From: Pseudomonadota bacterium
GTDB taxonomy: Bacteria; Pseudomonadota; Gammaproteobacteria; Burkholderiales; Rhodocyclaceae
Length of the DNA: 64,000 nt
Assembly (NCBI GenBank): GCA_018262235.1
Contig: JAGTRY010000009.1
Span: 1 to 64,000 of the forward strand
Direction of reading: 5' to 3'
Positions 31,883-42,018 of this stretch are shown in pieces. The first letter of the stretch is position 1; each line of letters begins with the position of its first letter. Position numbers and translations under genes: made by a program. The notes below the pieces were generated by a model. That model saw nothing but the letters and a program-made list of their open reading frames with translations. It ran no database searches and had not been told where the DNA came from.

Positions 31883-33769
31883 ATGGAACTGAAAGCCCCC
31901 GAACAGGAACTCTCGCGTTTCCGCGCCCGTGTGGCGGCGGCGGCGGTGCTCGTCCTCGTCGGCTTCGGTTTGATCGTGGCGCGCTTCGTATACCTGCAGA
32001 TCGTGCGCTACGACTACTACGCCACGCGGGCCGAGGACAACCGCATCTCGCTGCTGCCGATCGTGCCCAACCGCGGCCTCATCACGGATCGCAACGGGGT
32101 TGTGCTGGCTCGCAACTATTCGGCCTACACGCTGGAAATCACGCCGTCCAAGGTGAACAACCTCGACGACACCATCGATGATCTTTCCGAAGTCATCGAT
32201 ATCCAGCCCAAGGATCGCAAACGTTTCAAGAAGCTGCTCGACGAGAGCAAGAATTTCGAATCCTTGCCGATCCGCACCCGCCTGACCGATGAGGAAGTGG
32301 CGCGCTTCATTGCCCGGCGCTACCGCTTCCCCGGTGTCGAAATCAAGGCACGCCTGTTCCGCCAGTATCCGATGGGAGAGCTGGCCTCTCACGCGGTGGG
32401 CTACATCGGCCGGATCAATCAGAAGGAAATGGCCGCGATCGAGGATGATGAGGATCTGGCCGCCAACTACCGGGGCACCGAGCATATCGGCAAGACCGGT
32501 CTGGAGCAGAGTTACGAGAAGGAACTGCACGGTATCACCGGCTTCGAGCAGGTCGAGGTCGATGCTTCCGGCCGCGCCGTCCGTTCGCTGGCGCGTACGC
32601 CGCCCGTGCCGGGCAACAACCTGCAGCTGACCATGGACGCCGAGTTGCAGCACATTGCCGAGCAGGCTTTCGGCAACCGGCGTGGCGCATTGGTGGCCAT
32701 CGAACCGGGGACCGGCGGGATCCTGGCACTGGTGTCGACGCCGCGCTTCGACCCGAACCTCTTCGTTGACGGGATCACGCCGGACAACTGGGACGTGCTC
32801 AACACCTCGCTCGACCGCCCGATGATCAACCGGGCCCTCAACGGCGCCTATCCGCCCGGTTCGACCTTCAAGCCCTTCATGGCGCTGGGGGCACTGGAGA
32901 CCGGCAAGCGCGCGGCGAACACGGCCATACATGACCCCGGCTATTTCGTGTTCGGTGACCACACCTTCAATGACGACAAGAAGGGTGGGCACGGCATGGT
33001 GGACATGATCAAATCCATCATCGTCAGCTGCGACACGTACTACTACTCGCTGGCCAACGACATGGGGATCGATGTCATCAGCGAATTCATGGGCAAGCTC
33101 GGTTTCGGTGCCCGCACCGGCATCGACATCGAAGGCGAATCGGTCGGCGTGCTGCCCTCTCCCGCCTGGAAGAAGAAACGCTTCAAGAAACCCGAGCAGC
33201 AGAAATGGTATGCCGGCGAGACCATCTCGATCGGCATCGGCCAGGGCTACAACGCTTACACACCGCTGCAACTGGCACATGCCACGGCGACGCTGGCGGC
33301 TGGCGGGATCATGTACAAGCCGCATATCGTCAAATATGTGGTGGATGCGCAGACGGGCGCGCGGCGGGTCATCGAACCCATCCCGGAAGCCGACTTGGGC
33401 TTCAAGCCGGAAAACCTGGACGTGATCCGCAAAGGCATGGTCGGCGTGATGACCAGCGGGACCGGTGCTCGTGCTTTTGCCGGCGCGAAATACGAGGCCG
33501 CCGGCAAGACCGGGACTGCCCAGGTCTACTCGCTCAAGGGCGCCAAATACAAGGAAGGCGAAGTCACCGAGCGCTTACGTGACCACGCCTTGTTCATCGC
33601 GTACGCACCGGCCCACGATCCGAAGATTGCATTGGCCGTGCTGGTCGAGAATGGCGGTTTTGGTGCAGCGGCGGCAGCGCCGATTGCTCGCCAGGTGCTT
33701 GACTATTACCTGCTGGGCATCAAGCCGACCGGTGCGGTGGCCGACGACCCCAATGCGGAGCCCGAATGA
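31883..33769 (+). CDS. mrdA: Penicillin-binding protein 2
   Basis: NRGLITDRNGVVLARN, GSTFKPFMALGALE (SxxK), AGKTGTAQ. Confidence 0.97.
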   Translation: MELKAPEQELSRFRARVAAAAVLVLVGFGLIVARFVYLQIVRYDYYATRAEDNRISLLPIVPNRGLITDRNGVVLARNYSAYTLEITPSKVNNLDDTIDDLSEVIDIQPKDRKRFKKLLDESKNFESLPIRTRLTDEEVARFIARRYRFPGVEIKARLFRQYPMGELASHAVGYIGRINQKEMAAIEDDEDLAANYRGTEHIGKTGLEQSYEKELHGITGFEQVEVDASGRAVRSLARTPPVPGNNLQLTMDAELQHIAEQAFGNRRGALVAIEPGTGGILALVSTPRFDPNLFVDGITPDNWDVLNTSLDRPMINRALNGAYPPGSTFKPFMALGALETGKRAANTAIHDPGYFVFGDHTFNDDKKGGHGMVDMIKSIIVSCDTYYYSLANDMGIDVISEFMGKLGFGARTGIDIEGESVGVLPSPAWKKKRFKKPEQQKWYAGETISIGIGQGYNAYTPLQLAHATATLAAGGIMYKPHIVKYVVDAQTGARRVIEPIPEADLGFKPENLDVIRKGMVGVMTSGTGARAFAGAKYEAAGKTGTAQVYSLKGAKYKEGEVTERLRDHALFIAYAPAHDPKIALAVLVENGGFGAAAAAPIARQVLDYYLLGIKPTGAVADDPNAEPE

Positions 33770-34896
33770 TCAGCCTGCCCGACATCCGCGCCTTCTTCCT
33801 GCGCCTGGTCCGTCCGATCGATCCCTTCCTGCTCGGGATCGCCCTGGCCATCATGGCCTGTGCCTATCTGGTGATGCTCAGCGCTTCACCGGAGCGGATG
33901 AGTGCGCATACCCTCAACGTCTTGTCCGCGCTGGTGGTGATGTGGGTTGTGGCCAGCCAGCCGCCGCAGCGGCTCAACACCTTTGCCCTGCCGCTGTATG
34001 TGGTGGGCGTTTTGCTGCTGGTGGCGGTTGCCCTGTTTGGCGATGTTTCCAAGGGCGCGCGGCGCTGGTTGAATGTCGGCGTGCGCATCCAGCCTTCGGA
34101 ACTCATGAAGATCGCCATGCCGCTGATGCTGGCCTGGTATTTCCAGAAGCGCGAAGGCAGCCTCAAGATCCGCGACTTCCTGGTCGCGCTGCTGCTGCTG
34201 ATCGTGCCGGTGGGATTGATCGCCAAGCAGCCGGATCTGGGGACGGCGATTCTGGTGCTGGGCGCGGGATTCTTCGTGATTTTCTTTGCCGGCCTGTCCT
34301 GGAAGCTGATCGTGCCGGTCGGCGTGCTGGGCATTGCGGCAGTGGTCGCCGTGGTGGTCTACCAGAACCAGATCTGTGCGCCAGAAGTGCAGTGGCCGGG
34401 CCTGCATGATTATCAGAAACACCGGGTGTGCACCCTGCTCGATCCGTCCACCGATCCGCTGGGCAAAGGTTTCCACACCATCCAGTCGACGATTGCGGTG
34501 GGCTCGGGGGGCTTTCTCGGCAAGGGCTGGCGCAATGGCACGCAGACGCACCTTGATTTCCTGCCGGAGCGGCATACCGACTTCATCCTTGCCGTGATCT
34601 CCGAGGAGTTCGGGCTGGTCGGCGTGCTCATCATCACCATCCTGTATTGCCTGCTGATCGCACGTGGCCTGATGATCGCCAGCAATGCCGCCAATCTCTT
34701 CGCGCGCCTGCTTGCCGGCTCGGTGACGATGATTTTCTTCACCTATGCTTTCGTGAATATGGGCATGATCAGCGGCATCCTGCCGGTCGTGGGGGTGCCA
34801 TTGCCGATGGTGAGTTACGGTGGGACGGCTCTGGTGACGCTGTGCCTGGGGATCGGGATCCTGATGAGCATCCAGCAATACCGGCGGCGACGTTAA
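33766..34896 (+). CDS. rodA: Rod shape-determining protein RodA (SEDS glycosyltransferase)
   Basis: IQPSELMKIAMPLMLAW, KQPDLGTAILV, LPERHTDFILAVISEEFG, PLPMVSYGGTALV. Confidence 0.97.
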   Translation: MISLPDIRAFFLRLVRPIDPFLLGIALAIMACAYLVMLSASPERMSAHTLNVLSALVVMWVVASQPPQRLNTFALPLYVVGVLLLVAVALFGDVSKGARRWLNVGVRIQPSELMKIAMPLMLAWYFQKREGSLKIRDFLVALLLLIVPVGLIAKQPDLGTAILVLGAGFFVIFFAGLSWKLIVPVGVLGIAAVVAVVVYQNQICAPEVQWPGLHDYQKHRVCTLLDPSTDPLGKGFHTIQSTIAVGSGGFLGKGWRNGTQTHLDFLPERHTDFILAVISEEFGLVGVLIITILYCLLIARGLMIASNAANLFARLLAGSVTMIFFTYAFVNMGMISGILPVVGVPLPMVSYGGTALVTLCLGIGILMSIQQYRRRR

Positions 34897-34907
34897 GAGG
34901 GGGTGAC

Positions 34908-35921
34908 ATGAGCCATGTGCGTGCGGGATTCTGGTGGAGTGTTTGCCTGCTGGGCAGCAGCCTGCTGGCCGCGTGTAGCACCTTGCCCAGTGAGCCGCCG
35001 GTCGAGGCGCGCCCGTCCGTGCCGGTGACAAAAGCTCCGGCGCCTGCCGTGGTCACGGCGACGCCATCGGTCCCGGGCAAGGCGGCGCCGGCCAAAAAAG
35101 GTGGCGGCTACTATCTGGATGATGGTCCCGGCGAAAACATCCCGCCGGATCTGGCCAGCATTCCGGACGCCACGCCCCGGCTGGAACCCTTGCGGGCAGC
35201 GGCGAATCGTCCCTATGCAGCGCTGGGAGCGACCTTCACGCCGATGCAGAATCTCCAGCCTTTCAGCCAGACCGGCATCGGCAGTTGGTATGGCAAGAAA
35301 TTCCATGGTGCCAAGACTTCCAGCGGCGAGCGTTACGACATGTACGGCATGACTGCGGCCCATCCGACCCTGCCGATCCCGAGCTACGCCCGCGTCACCA
35401 ACCTCGCCAACGGGCGCAGCGTGGTCGTGCGCGTCAATGATCGCGGGCCTTTCCTGCACGGACGGGTCATCGATCTGTCCTACGCCGCAGCCTGGAAACT
35501 GGGCTATGTCGACCAGGGCAGCACCCGGCTGCAGGTGGATGCCATCGTGCCTGATGAACTGGACAGTTTCATTGCCACCAACCCGGTCTTGCAGCCCCCG
35601 ACAGAGCCTGTGTTCGCCGCTGCCCCTGCGCTGGAAGTGCCGGTGCCGACGCCTCCCGGCCCTGCCGAAACACCGGCCGTGGCCGGCGGTAGCGGCATCT
35701 ACCTGCAACTCGGGGCATTTGCGTCGAGCAGCAACGCCGACAGTTTTCGCGAGTACGTCCAGAGTGAGCTGAAGTGGTTGCAGCAGGGCGTGCGGACCCA
35801 GCTCATCGGTGACAAGTACCGCCTGCATGTTGGCCCCTTCCGGGACGCCAACGAAGCCCGTGGGGTGGGTGAGCGGATTGCCGCCGCCATCCGGGTGCAA
35901 CCCTTTGTCGTACAACGTTGA
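34908..35921 (+). CDS. rlpA: Septal ring lytic transglycosylase RlpA (DPBB + SPOR)
   Basis: GIGSWYGKKFHGAKTSSGERYDMYGMTAAHPTLPIPSYARVTNLANGRSVVVRVNDRGPF, C-terminal SPOR. Confidence 0.95.
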   Translation: MSHVRAGFWWSVCLLGSSLLAACSTLPSEPPVEARPSVPVTKAPAPAVVTATPSVPGKAAPAKKGGGYYLDDGPGENIPPDLASIPDATPRLEPLRAAANRPYAALGATFTPMQNLQPFSQTGIGSWYGKKFHGAKTSSGERYDMYGMTAAHPTLPIPSYARVTNLANGRSVVVRVNDRGPFLHGRVIDLSYAAAWKLGYVDQGSTRLQVDAIVPDELDSFIATNPVLQPPTEPVFAAAPALEVPVPTPPGPAETPAVAGGSGIYLQLGAFASSSNADSFREYVQSELKWLQQGVRTQLIGDKYRLHVGPFRDANEARGVGERIAAAIRVQPFVVQR

Positions 35922-36122
35922 ACCGCGCCATGAACGCCTTGCCCGTCCTCCGGTTTTCAGGCCCTGCGTTTTGGCCACTCTTGAAGTCCGGCGTGCGCAC
36001 CGCAATATGATCCGGATGGGCTTGGCGGAAATCTTTTCCCTGGCCGTATTGAAACCGCTGGCAACCGGCTGGCCGCAGCGATTGTGGGGCATCTCCAATC
36101 TCTGGCTGAAACAGGAACACTG

Positions 36123-36392
36123 ATGTCTGAAGAACGTACAAGCCTGCTCGAATTCCCCTGCGATTTCCCGCTCAAGATCATGGGCGCACGCACCGATGAT
36201 TTTGCCCAGACCATCGTGACCGTTGTGCTGAGCCACGCTCCGGATTTCGACCCCGCCACCCTGGAGATGCGTCCCTCCAAGGCCGGCAACTATCTCGCCC
36301 TCACGTGCACGATCCGCGCGGTCTCGCAAGTCCAGCTCGATAACCTGTACCGCGAACTCTCCTCGCATCCGATGGTGAAGGTGGTGCTGTAA
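36123..36392 (+). CDS. ybeD: YbeD family protein (DUF493)
   Basis: LLEFPCDFPLKIMGARTDDFAQTI, upstream of lipB. Confidence 0.92.
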   Translation: MSEERTSLLEFPCDFPLKIMGARTDDFAQTIVTVVLSHAPDFDPATLEMRPSKAGNYLALTCTIRAVSQVQLDNLYRELSSHPMVKVVL

Positions 36393-37117
36393 TGAAAAGT
36401 GCGGCGTGCTGTGTGCCGGGCTCCGAGGCAAACCACCACGAGCCCGCGGAGGCGCTGTCCACTCAGACCTCAGACCTCAGACCTCAGAACTGCGTCGTCC
36501 GGGAACTCGGCTTCGTCGAGTACGTGGCGACGTTCGACGCCCAGAAACGCTTCACTGCCGAACGCGGGCCGGATACGCCAGATGAACTCTGGCTGCTGCA
36601 GCATGAACCGGTCTATACGCTGGGCCTGGCGGGCAAGCCCGAGCATCTGCTGGTCGAAAGTGACGTGCCGGTGGTGAAGATCGACCGCGGTGGCCAGATC
36701 ACCTACCACGGGCCTGGCCAGGCCGTGGTCTACCTGCTGATCGATCTGGCGCGTCGCAACCTCAAGGTGCGCGAGCAGGTGCGCCTGATGGAGCAGGCCA
36801 TGCTTGACGTGCTGGCGGGTTACGGCATCCAGGCCGAGCGGCACGAAGGTGCGCCCGGCGTGTACGTGCAGGATGCCAAGATCGGCGCGCTGGGCCTGAA
36901 AATTTCGCGGGGCTGCAGCTACCATGGCCTGTCGCTGAACGTGGATCTGGATCTCGCCCCTTTCCTGCGCATCAACCCGTGTGGTTACGCAGGCTTGCGC
37001 AGTACCAGTCTGCGCGGCGAAGGTGTCCAGACCGATGTCGATACCGTACTGAAACGCCTGGCGAGGCGCCTGGATGAATTGCTTGAGCGCGACCATCCGA
37101 TAGCTGCAGCATCCTGA
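36392..37117 (+). CDS. lipB: Octanoyltransferase with N-terminal extension containing a 7-bp tandem repeat
   Basis: [46 protein letters not shown]. Confidence 0.95.
   Translation: MKSAACCVPGSEANHHEPAEALSTQTSDLRPQNCVVRELGFVEYVATFDAQKRFTAERGPDTPDELWLLQHEPVYTLGLAGKPEHLLVESDVPVVKIDRGGQITYHGPGQAVVYLLIDLARRNLKVREQVRLMEQAMLDVLAGYGIQAERHEGAPGVYVQDAKIGALGLKISRGCSYHGLSLNVDLDLAPFLRINPCGYAGLRSTSLRGEGVQTDVDTVLKRLARRLDELLERDHPIAAAS
36461..36488. repeat. 7-bp tandem repeat (about 3.5 copies of CAGACCT/ACCTCAG)
   Basis: actcagacctcagacctcagacctcaga. Confidence 0.9.
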
Positions 37118-37166
37118 CCAACAGCAGATAATCACGAATTCCCCAGACAAAAATAACCGAGAGCCG

Positions 37167-38120
37167 ATGATGACGACCGACAATCCCAACAAACTCCGTG
37201 GCGCCGACAAGACCGCACGCATCCCGATCAAGATCGTGCCGGCCGAAAAGCTGCGCAAGCCCGAGTGGATCCGCATCAAGCTGGGCACTGCCGAAGAGAC
37301 GGCACGTTTCAACGAGATCAAGGACACCCTGCGCGACCACAAACTGCACACCGTATGTGAGGAAGCCTCCTGTCCGAACATCCACGAATGCTTCGGCAAG
37401 GGCACGGCCACGTTCATGATCATGGGCGACATCTGCACGCGCCGCTGCCCCTTCTGCGACGTCGGCCACGGCCGCCCCGAGCCGCTCAATGCGGATGAGC
37501 CCAGGGAACTGGCGCAGACCATCGCCGCCATGCGTCTCAAGTACGTCGTCATTACCTCGGTGGATCGCGATGACCTGCGCGACGGTGGTGCCCAGCACTT
37601 CGTCGACTGCATCCGCGAAACCCGCAGCGCCAGCCCGCACACCAGCATCGAAGTGCTGGTCCCGGATTTCCGCGGGCGCATGGATGTTGCGCTGGCAATC
37701 TTCAACCAGGCCACGCCGGATGTGATGAACCACAACCTCGAAACCGTGCCGCGCCTCTACAAGGCCGCCCGCCCCGGTGCCGACTACGCGTATTCGCTCA
37801 AGCTCCTCAAGGAGTTCAAGGCCATGCACCCCGACGTGCCGACCAAGAGCGGCCTGATGGTGGGCCTGGGCGAGACGGATGAAGAAATCCTCGAAGTCAT
37901 GCGTGACCTGCGTGCCCATGACGTTGAAATGCTCACCATCGGCCAGTACCTGCAGCCCTCCGGTGGCCACTTGCCGGTGTTGCGCTATGTGACGCCCGAG
38001 ACCTTCAAGATGTTCGAGACCGAAGCGCTGAAGATGGGTTTCAAGAACGCTGCCTGCGGTCCGATGGTACGGTCGAGCTACTGGGCAGATCAGCAGGCGC
38101 ATGGCGCCGGCGTGGTCTGA
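37167..38120 (+). CDS. lipA: Lipoyl synthase
   Basis: [39 protein letters not shown] (radical SAM CxxxCxxC). Confidence 0.98.
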   Translation: MMTTDNPNKLRGADKTARIPIKIVPAEKLRKPEWIRIKLGTAEETARFNEIKDTLRDHKLHTVCEEASCPNIHECFGKGTATFMIMGDICTRRCPFCDVGHGRPEPLNADEPRELAQTIAAMRLKYVVITSVDRDDLRDGGAQHFVDCIRETRSASPHTSIEVLVPDFRGRMDVALAIFNQATPDVMNHNLETVPRLYKAARPGADYAYSLKLLKEFKAMHPDVPTKSGLMVGLGETDEEILEVMRDLRAHDVEMLTIGQYLQPSGGHLPVLRYVTPETFKMFETEALKMGFKNAACGPMVRSSYWADQQAHGAGVV

Positions 38121-38153
38121 CAACACGCTGTTGCTGCCATCCAGGATCAGGGG

Positions 38154-38480
38154 ATGAATCCGATGTATGCGAAGAAATTGCTGTGCCGCACGCTTGAGGC
38201 CAGCCTGCAGCAGACCGGTGGTGTCCTGCCTGCCGGCGTGGATGCCGATCCGGCCAGGTCCCAGCCCGATAGTGCGCGCATCCAGGCTGCCATCGATGCC
38301 TGTCCGGCGGGCCAGGCGGTCAAGCTGGTGAGTGCAGGCAGCAACAACGCTTTTCTGGCTGGCCTGGTGTCGCCTGCGGGAACCCGTGTGACGCAGACGA
38401 CCGCTCCGGGTTCGGCCACGCCTCTGAGCTGTCCGGACAGCCTCTTTGCGAAGTTTCCGTCGGGCATCTCGCCGATCTGA
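38154..38480 (+). pseudogene. N-terminal fragment of a GH28 polygalacturonase-like gene
   Basis: CRTLEASLQQTGGVLPAGVDADPARSQPDSARIQAAIDACPAGQAVKLVSAGSNNAFLAG resembles GH28 N-termini, then the match is lost and the ORF stops. Confidence 0.5.
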
Positions 38481-38524
38481 GCCTAATTTGTACAGGAGCG
38501 GAACACAGCGTTCTTCCCGGTGAG

Positions 38525-39415
38525 ATGTCCAGATATCTGTTTGCCGTTCTTTTGGCGCTTTGCGCCTTGTCTACGCCTGCTGAGGCAGCGCGGTTCTGGT
38601 GCAACGAGCGCTTTCTCAATCCGGCGGGGAACCCGTTCGATGCGCAGCACCTGAAGGTCGCCCGGCGTGGCTACCTGTATGCGGTCGCTGCCGCGCTGGC
38701 CTTGCAGCAGGATAACGCGGAAGGCCGGGCTTACCATTTCGCCACGCCGGCGCGCTTGCGCGAGGTTGATCGGCCGCGCCGCGAGCGTTCCGGCTTCGAG
38801 GTCACGACCTTTGAATTGCTTGATGCGCCGGAGGGCAAGGTGCAGGAAGTCGTGATTGCGTTTGCCGGGTCCAATGATGATGTGGACTGGGACATGACCA
38901 ACTTCGGTGAAGACTTGCGCCAATACACGCAAGCCCGTCGCTACGTACGCAAGATTGCGGCCCTGCCTGCGTATCAGGGCGTTCGACTGGTGGTGACGGG
39001 GTTTTCGCTGGGCGGCGCACTGGCGGTGCATGTCACCAAGCACGCCGAAACCCGTCAGCTGGTCAGCGAAACCTGGGCGTTCAATCCCAGCCCCAAGACC
39101 TGGGTCGGGGGTCAGCTTGACCGCCGCATCTGGCTGGCGGCTGCGGCCAATGAAGGGTTGCGCATTGCGCGCAAGATCAGCATCGCACTGGTGCCCGGGG
39201 TGGCGCGGATTGGTGCACCCGTCAACCAGCGGGCAGAGGGCTTCTATCTGCTGGACGCCAATCCGGTCGTCAGTCACTATCGCTGGGTGCTGACCCGCAA
39301 TATCCTGCATGTGGCGGATCTGGCCATGCGTATTGAACAGGGCTCCGATGCCGTGACCGAACCGCTGCAGATCCTTCAGGCTTCGCGCTTCCGGCCGTGT
39401 CGTTCGGGGATTTGA
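38525..39415 (+). CDS. Secreted lipase-like (Mbeg1/class 3 lipase type) protein
   Basis: Signal peptide; VTGFSLGGALAVHVTK nucleophile elbow. Confidence 0.75.
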   Translation: MSRYLFAVLLALCALSTPAEAARFWCNERFLNPAGNPFDAQHLKVARRGYLYAVAAALALQQDNAEGRAYHFATPARLREVDRPRRERSGFEVTTFELLDAPEGKVQEVVIAFAGSNDDVDWDMTNFGEDLRQYTQARRYVRKIAALPAYQGVRLVVTGFSLGGALAVHVTKHAETRQLVSETWAFNPSPKTWVGGQLDRRIWLAAAANEGLRIARKISIALVPGVARIGAPVNQRAEGFYLLDANPVVSHYRWVLTRNILHVADLAMRIEQGSDAVTEPLQILQASRFRPCRSGI

Positions 39416-39608
39416 GCCGTATCCGTGCGAGAGGAAGTTGCCGTGGCTGCCTATTCCGGCGAGGATGGCGGCATACTGGGAAGCGGCGATGGGCAAGCTT
39501 TCGTTTCTGGCCTATCGTGCTAAGGTCTGTTGCCATTCGCGCGCTCTGGCACAGCCCCTCAATCAGGGCCGATGAAGAGCCCGACCTTCAACCAGGAGAG
39601 AGATCATC

Positions 39609-40058
39609 ATGACCAACGTACGCCAGATTCTGGATGCCAAGAAGAGCCAGAAGATCCATTCCGTCAGCCCGGATACCTCGATTTTTGAGGCGCTGGAGCT
39701 GATGGCCAAAAACGATATCAGCGCCGTACTGGTGCTTGAGAACGAGCGCTTGGTCGGCATCTTCACGGAGCGGGATTACGCCCGCAAGGTCATCCTGAAA
39801 GGACGCAACTCGCGTGAAACGCGGATCAGCGAATTGATGACCCAGAATCTGCTGACCATTTCGCCGAGCCAGACGGTCGAAGACGTGATGACGATCATGA
39901 CCGAGAACCGGTTCCGCCATCTGCCCGTGGTCGAACGCGGTCAGCTGATCGGGATCGTGACCATCGGGGATGCAGTGAAGACCGTGATGGATCAGCAACA
40001 GCAGACCATCAACCAGCTGTCCGGATATATCGCCGGAGACCTGGCTCCGGGGCTCTGA
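39609..40058 (+). CDS. CBS domain protein
   Basis: Two CBS repeats: DTSIFEALELMAKNDISAVLVLENERLVGIFTERDYARK, QTVEDVMTIMTENRFRHLPVVE. Confidence 0.93.
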   Translation: MTNVRQILDAKKSQKIHSVSPDTSIFEALELMAKNDISAVLVLENERLVGIFTERDYARKVILKGRNSRETRISELMTQNLLTISPSQTVEDVMTIMTENRFRHLPVVERGQLIGIVTIGDAVKTVMDQQQQTINQLSGYIAGDLAPGL

Positions 40059-40080
40059 ACGCGCGGATCGCGCAAGCAGA

Positions 40081-40108
40081 CAGGCCGGCATCGCCCGGCC
40101 TGTTTTTC
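40081..40108 (+). terminator. Rho-independent terminator
   Basis: CAGGCCGG-N6-CCGGCCTG-TTTTT. Confidence 0.85.
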
Positions 40109-40229
40109 TTTGCGGGATGCGTCTGATTCTCAGTTAGTGTTTGATTTTATTGATAAATTCATTTGCGACAGGAAAAAACCGGGTCTGATGCGGCGATAAT
40201 CCGGGCATTCTGGATTGTGTTCCCTGCTC

Positions 40230-41123
40230 ATGAGTCGCAAGAAAAACGTCGCCCTGCTGTCGGTTGCCTCCAACACCCTGCTGATCGTCCTGAAACTGTT
40301 TGCTGGTGTCATGTCCGGCTCGGTCAGCATCATTTCCGAAGCGATCCATTCGATGATGGATCTCGTTGCCGCCGTGATTGCCTTTTTTGCGGTGCGCCTG
40401 GCCGATGCGCCGCCGGATGAAGACCATCCTTACGGTCACGAGAAATTCGAAAACGTCTCGGGCGTGATTGAAGGCGCACTGATCGTTGTGGCGGCGGTAT
40501 GGATCATCATCGAGGCCGCGCAAAAGATCCTGCATCGCGAGCCGCTGGAGGCGGCAGCCTGGGGCGTGGCCGTGATGTTCATCTCGGCTCTGGCCAATAC
40601 CCTGGTGGCCAACAGGCTCTACAAGGTGGCGCGGGAGGAGCACTCCATGGCGCTGGAGGCCGACGCCTTGCACCTCAAGGCCGACGTGTACACCTCGCTG
40701 GGTGTGGGCGCCGGTCTGCTGGCGATCTGGCTGACGGGGTGGACGATCCTTGACCCGCTGGTGGCCATAGCGGTCGCGCTATTCATCCTCAAGGAAGCTT
40801 TCGAGCTGATCCGCAAGGCTTTCGCGCCGCTGATCGACACCAGCTTGCCGAAAACCGAGATGGATGCCATCCGCCAGGCCATCGATAAACATGCCGATGC
40901 ATTCATCGATTATCACGATCTGCGCGCACGCCAATCCGGCAAGATCCGGCATGTCGATCTGCATCTGACCCTGCACCGCCAGTCCACGCTGGAAGAAACC
41001 CACGCCCTGTGCGACCGCATCGAGGAAGAGATCGCCCGCGCCCTCCTGCATGCCAAGGTGCTGATCCATCCGGAGTGTTGTGCGCAGGGCTGCACATGCC
41101 CGGATTCGCGTTCAGCGGCCTGA
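40230..41123 (+). CDS. Cation diffusion facilitator family transporter
   Basis: SEAIHSMMDLVAAVIAFFAVRLADAPPDEDHPYGHEKFEN, ADALHLKADVYTSLGV. Confidence 0.93.
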   Translation: MSRKKNVALLSVASNTLLIVLKLFAGVMSGSVSIISEAIHSMMDLVAAVIAFFAVRLADAPPDEDHPYGHEKFENVSGVIEGALIVVAAVWIIIEAAQKILHREPLEAAAWGVAVMFISALANTLVANRLYKVAREEHSMALEADALHLKADVYTSLGVGAGLLAIWLTGWTILDPLVAIAVALFILKEAFELIRKAFAPLIDTSLPKTEMDAIRQAIDKHADAFIDYHDLRARQSGKIRHVDLHLTLHRQSTLEETHALCDRIEEEIARALLHAKVLIHPECCAQGCTCPDSRSAA

Positions 41124-42017
41124 GGGCTTCTGCCGGCTGATCAGCAACACGCCGCCGATGACCAGGATGGCGCCGAAGATCTGGATGGCGCCCAGCGACT
41201 CTCCCAGGAATACCCAACCGAACAGGATGGTCAGCACCGGGCCGAGGGTGCCGATCATCGAGGTGGGGCCGGCACCGATGCGACGCATCGCCACGCTGAC
41301 CAGCCAGATCGGCATGACCGTCGAGAGCACTGCCATGGCCAGCCCGAGACCGTGCACTTGCCAGGGCTGGATCAGGCTGGCGGCAGGGCGCATCGCGACA
41401 AACTGGGCGAGGCTGCAGACGCAGGCCACGATCGTGGCAAACGAGGCGACCCGGGTCGCGCCGAGCCGGTGGACTTCCTCGCCGCTCAGCAACAGATACA
41501 GCGCATACAGCAAGGTGCTGCCGAACACGAGCATGCTGCCCAGTGCCACATTGCTGCCGGCATGCGCGAGATTCAAGTCATGCGACACCGCGAGGGCAAT
41601 TCCGACGTAGCACAACAGCATCGGCGGATACATCGCCGGGCGGACGGGCTTGCCGAGGAAGGCGGCAGACAGGAGCACCACCAGGGTCGGGTAGATGAAC
41701 AGGATCAGGCGCTCCAGCGCAGCCGTGATGTAGCGCAGGCCGAGAAAATCCAGATAGCTCGACAGGTAATACCCGATGATCCCCAGCACCAGCAACATGC
41801 TGATATCGCGGGCCGAGAGGCGGCGCGGATCGCTGCGCGAAACACTGATGGCCATCACGATGAAGAACGGCAAGGCATAACCCATGCGCAAGGCGAGCAG
41901 GGTTTCCGCATCCACGCCGTAGCGATAGGCGAGCTTGACGAAAATCGCCTTGAACGAAAAGCACACCGCGCCCAGCACGGCATAGGCAAATCCGGACGCC
42001 TGATTCAGGGAACGCAT
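41112..42017 (-). CDS. DMT family (EamA) transporter
   Basis: Ten-TM-like hydrophobic EamA repeats. Confidence 0.85.
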   Translation of the reverse strand: MRSLNQASGFAYAVLGAVCFSFKAIFVKLAYRYGVDAETLLALRMGYALPFFIVMAISVSRSDPRRLSARDISMLLVLGIIGYYLSSYLDFLGLRYITAALERLILFIYPTLVVLLSAAFLGKPVRPAMYPPMLLCYVGIALAVSHDLNLAHAGSNVALGSMLVFGSTLLYALYLLLSGEEVHRLGATRVASFATIVACVCSLAQFVAMRPAASLIQPWQVHGLGLAMAVLSTVMPIWLVSVAMRRIGAGPTSMIGTLGPVLTILFGWVFLGESLGAIQIFGAILVIGGVLLISRQKPSGR

Positions 42018-42018
42018 G

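Noticed and set aside
31559-33325. 588-aa minus-strand ORF opposite mreD and mrdA
   Set aside because: Shadow ORF of conserved cell-shape genes.
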